Of a DNA stretch of 64,000 nt, positions 61,456 through 64,000 are shown one piece after another. Position 1 is the first letter of the stretch. Every line of letters begins with the position of its first letter. The notes under the pieces are model-generated. The model was given only the letters and a program-made list of their open reading frames with translations, was not told where the DNA came from and ran no database searches. A program made the position numbers and the translations under genes. Source of the DNA: Xanthomonas sp. NCPPB 1128 (lineage in GTDB: Bacteria > Pseudomonadota > Gammaproteobacteria > Xanthomonadales > Xanthomonadaceae); NCBI RefSeq assembly GCF_001043115.1, contig NZ_LFME01000011.1:49696-113695 (forward strand). The letters run 5' to 3'.

Positions 61456-62847
61456 ATGCTATCAGACCTGACCGCAGCACAGATGGCCGACGCGTGGCGC
61501 CAGCGCGACCTCGCCGTGCTCTGGCACCCGTGCACGCAGATGCGCGAACACCCCGACACCCTGCCCTTGGTCCCGATCGCGCGTGGCGAAGGCGCCTGGC
61601 TGATCGACCACGGCGGCCGCCGCTACCTGGACGCGGTGAGCAGTTGGTGGACCAACCTGTTCGGCCACGGCGAACCACGCATCGCCGCAGCCATCGCCGC
61701 TCAGGCCACCCAACTGGAGCAGGTGATGCTGGCCGGCTTCAGCCACGAACCGGCGGTGCTGCTGGCCGAGCAGTTGCTGGCGCTGGCGCCACGCCAGGAA
61801 GGGCGCGCGCCACTGGCCAAGGTGTTCTATGCCGACAACGGCTCGGCCGGCGTGGAAGTGGCGCTGAAGATGGCCTTCCACTATTTCCAGAATCGCGGCG
61901 AGCCGGGGCGCACGCGTTTCGTCGCGCTGGAGAACGGCTACCACGGCGAGACCATCGGGGCGCTGGCGGTCGGCGACATCCCCCTGTACCGGCGGGTGTA
62001 TGCACCGCTGCTGGCCGAGGCGCTGTTCGCACCCTCGCCCGACGCCTACCAGGCAGCACCGGGACAGAGCGCACGCGAACGCGCCGACGCCGCCGCCGAT
62101 GCGCTGGCCGACCTGTTCGACCGACATCCGGGCGAGATCTGCGCGGTGATCCTGGAACCGCGCCTACAGTGCGCCGGTGGCATGCGCATGCACGATCCGG
62201 CCTATCTGCGCCGGGCGCGCGAACTGTGCGACGCCAACGGCGCGTTCCTGATCGCCGACGAGATCGCCACCGGCTTCGGCCGCACCGGCACCCTGTTCGC
62301 CTGCGAGCAGGCCGGCGTGATGCCGGACCTGCTGTGCCTGTCCAAGGGCCTGACCGGCGGCTTCCTGCCGCTGTCGGCGGTGCTGGCCACCCAGCATCTG
62401 TACGACGCCTTCCTCGACGACAGCCGCGAGCGCGCCTTCCTGCATTCGCACAGCTACACCGGCAACCCGCTGGCCTGCGCCGCGGCGCTGGCATCGCTGC
62501 GGATCCTGCAGGAGGACGATGTGATCGCACGCAACCGCAGCACTGCCGAGACCATGCGCGCGCTGTCGGCGTCGTTCGCCGAGCATGCGCACGTGGCCGA
62601 CGTGCGCCAGGCCGGCATGGTGGTGGCGTTCGAACTCACCCGCAACGGCGACAAGCGCACGCCCTTCCCTGCGTCGGCGCGCGTCGGCCTGCATGCCTAC
62701 CGCGCCGCGCTGGAGCGCGGGGTGGTGCTGCGCCCGTTGGGCGACGTGCTGTACTGGATGCCGCCCTACTGCATGGACGCCGCGCAGCTCGCGCTGCTGG
62801 CCGAGACCACGCTGGCGGCGATCGACGAGGCAGTGGCATGCGCCTGA
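61456..62847 (+). CDS. bioA: Adenosylmethionine-8-amino-7-oxononanoate aminotransferase
   Basis: 463 residues. A class III PLP aminotransferase with the BioA-specific opening LWHPCTQMREH, then YLDAVSSWWTNLFGHGEPRI, FYADNGSAGVEVALKMAFHY, YHGETIGALAVGD, LIADEIATGFGRTG and the Schiff-base lysine (about Lys297) in CLSKGLTGGFLPL. It makes 7,8-diaminopelargonate in biotin synthesis using S-adenosylmethionine as amino donor. It is separated from other bio genes here and coupled to rsmE by a 10-base overlap. Confidence 0.95.
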   Translation: MLSDLTAAQMADAWRQRDLAVLWHPCTQMREHPDTLPLVPIARGEGAWLIDHGGRRYLDAVSSWWTNLFGHGEPRIAAAIAAQATQLEQVMLAGFSHEPAVLLAEQLLALAPRQEGRAPLAKVFYADNGSAGVEVALKMAFHYFQNRGEPGRTRFVALENGYHGETIGALAVGDIPLYRRVYAPLLAEALFAPSPDAYQAAPGQSARERADAAADALADLFDRHPGEICAVILEPRLQCAGGMRMHDPAYLRRARELCDANGAFLIADEIATGFGRTGTLFACEQAGVMPDLLCLSKGLTGGFLPLSAVLATQHLYDAFLDDSRERAFLHSHSYTGNPLACAAALASLRILQEDDVIARNRSTAETMRALSASFAEHAHVADVRQAGMVVAFELTRNGDKRTPFPASARVGLHAYRAALERGVVLRPLGDVLYWMPPYCMDAAQLALLAETTLAAIDEAVACA

Positions 62848-63569
62848 CCCGCTGCCACGTGGACCTGCCGCTGCACGCCGGCGCCGAGTTGAGCCTGCCG
62901 GAGGATGTCGCCAACCACCTGCTGCGCGTGTTGCGGCTGCGCGAGGGCGACCCCTGCGTGCTGTTCAACGGCGACGGCTGCGATTACCACGCCGAACTGC
63001 TGCAGGCCGGCAAGCGCAACGCCAGCGTGCGCATCGGCGCGGCACGGCCGGCCGACAACGAGTCGCCGTTGGCGATCACCCTGCTGCAGGGCGTGGCGCG
63101 CGGCGAAAAGATGGACCTGATCCTGCAGAAGGCCACCGAACTCGGCGTCGCCGCGATCGTGCCGGTGTGGGCCGAGCGCACCGAAGTGAAGCTGGATGCG
63201 GCGCGGGTGGACAAACGCGTGGCGCACTGGCGCAGCGTGGTGATCGCGGCCTGCGAACAGTCCGGCCGCGCGCGCGTGCCGCAGCTGAGCGCGCCGCTGG
63301 CACTGGCCGATGCGGCGCGCGCCGCGGCGGACAGCCCATGCCGACTGATCCTGGACCCGCAGGGCGAACAGCGCCTGCGCGCGCTGGACATCGGTGGCGA
63401 TGCGGCGACGATCGCGATCGGCCCGGAAGGCGGCTGGTCGCCACGCGACCGCGCCACACTGGAAGCTGCCGGCTTCGTCGGCCTGCGCCTGGGGCCGCGC
63501 ATCCTGCGCACCGAAACCGCCGGCCTGGCTGCGATCGCGGCGCTGCAGGCGCACCACGGCGACTTGTGA
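62838..63569 (+). CDS. rsmE: 16S rRNA (uracil(1498)-N3)-methyltransferase
   Basis: 243 residues from the ATG at 62838, overlapping the bioA stop by 10 bases. The N-terminal PUA-like domain (HLLRVLRLREGDPCVLFNGD) is followed by the SPOUT fold with the knot motifs LLQGVARGEKMDLILQKATE, EQSGRARVPQL, IAIGPEGGWSPRD and LGPRILRTETAGLAAIAAL. It methylates U1498 of 16S rRNA in assembled 30S subunits. The bioA-rsmE pairing gives no obvious functional link. Confidence 0.95.
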   Translation: MRLTRCHVDLPLHAGAELSLPEDVANHLLRVLRLREGDPCVLFNGDGCDYHAELLQAGKRNASVRIGAARPADNESPLAITLLQGVARGEKMDLILQKATELGVAAIVPVWAERTEVKLDAARVDKRVAHWRSVVIAACEQSGRARVPQLSAPLALADAARAAADSPCRLILDPQGEQRLRALDIGGDAATIAIGPEGGWSPRDRATLEAAGFVGLRLGPRILRTETAGLAAIAALQAHHGDL

Positions 63570-64000
63570 GTGCGCGCACGCCGCAACATGGGCGGCGCCG
63601 GACGCGCCGGCGTGCGACGGGACGCGACACGATGCCACTGGCCATCCGTCGGCGCCCTTCCTTCTTATATGTAGCGAAACGGGCGCAGCCACCCGCTCGG
63701 ACTGCACCCCAGCCCGTAGGGCACGGCCGATCACCTGCTTCCGCCACCATCACGCCGAAGACGGCCTGCCCTGCGGGAGCGACGTCAGGGAGCCTCTCAT
63801 CTCGACGGCAAGCACACGCGCAGGACCGGCTTCAGCCGCGACGGACTTCCCGGGAAAGGCTGGTCGCGGCTGAAGGGCACCTCGAACAACCTGCCATGAC
63901 CTGGAGCTAGGGGGGCAGCCTCTGTCGCAACGGCACCAGAGAGGCGTCGGATCATGGTGGTTGGGAGGCTGAGGTGGCCGTTGGGCCTGCTCATCCGATC
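63570..64000. other. Right-end stretch with a degenerate palindromic repeat
   Basis: 431 bases with no frame that shows normal codon bias. The only structure I can support is the decayed repeat copy at 63826-63875. Confidence 0.5.
63826..63875. repeat. Degenerate copy of the palindromic intergenic repeat
   Basis: CCGGCTTCAGCCGCGACGGA and the inverse GGTCGCGGCTGAAG keep the core, but the outer GTAGGAGC arms have been lost. Confidence 0.7.

Overview
The window looks like chromosomal DNA from a gamma-proteobacterium of the Xanthomonadaceae, most probably a Xanthomonas. The evidence is very high GC with strongly GC-biased third codon positions, genes that abut or overlap by 4 bases (ATGA), many -10 boxes of the form TAGAAT/TATAAT, and several copies of the palindromic 'gtaggagcggcttcagccgcgac' intergenic repeat that litters xanthomonad genomes. 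This identification is inference from style and gene content. No rRNA, tRNA, CRISPR array, prophage or recognisable transposase was seen.

Left third (1-25 kb). Two propeller-type sensors lie on the minus strand (one cut by the window edge, one a complete hybrid histidine kinase). They are followed by a YceI / cytochrome b561 / YceI operon, an orphan lipoprotein, a thioredoxin-fold protein, L-serine deaminase sdaA, a third propeller sensor ending in a GGDEF domain, a secreted alpha/beta hydrolase and a secreted multidomain GH18 chitinase. Two near-identical palindromes upstream of the chitinase look like operators. Next comes a methionine operon metX-metB-hom on the minus strand, with a promoter and a SAM-I-type riboswitch in front. 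Divergent to it are an M23 peptidase and a small GntR(YtrA)-ABC ATPase-membrane protein operon that appears to be leaderless and self-operated.

Middle (25-46 kb). Housekeeping genes prfC, hlyIII-like, asmA-like, a CBS-domain protein, a GT2 glycosyltransferase, mtgA and hslO are interrupted by a 4-copy tandem repeat. Then comes a TonB-dependent receptor followed by a TPR-sulfotransferase, a prolyl-hydroxylase-like 2OG-Fe(II) oxygenase and, convergent to them, a TPR-AspH-type hydroxylase co-transcribed with a TetR regulator. The TetR gene is divergent from an alpha/beta hydrolase-fadE operon with two matching operator palindromes and another probable leaderless start. A DUF4442 pseudogene killed by a TGG-to-TGA change follows.

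Right third (46-64 kb). A DUF1304 protein, an MFS transporter divergent from a GMC oxidoreductase, a serine beta-lactamase-like hydrolase, and a lysine-rich histone H1-like gene flanked on each side by about 1.2 kb without recognisable genes. After that come gcvT-gcvH, a 400-bp repeat element with terminal inverted repeats, the qmcA-nfeD pair, a Mpo1-like protein, a nudE-cysQ-mazG-ynfA run, and divergently bioA-rsmE. The most interesting candidates are the receptor/sulfation/hydroxylation neighbourhood, the two repressor-controlled leaderless promoters, the chitinase operator pair, and the non-autonomous repeat elements.
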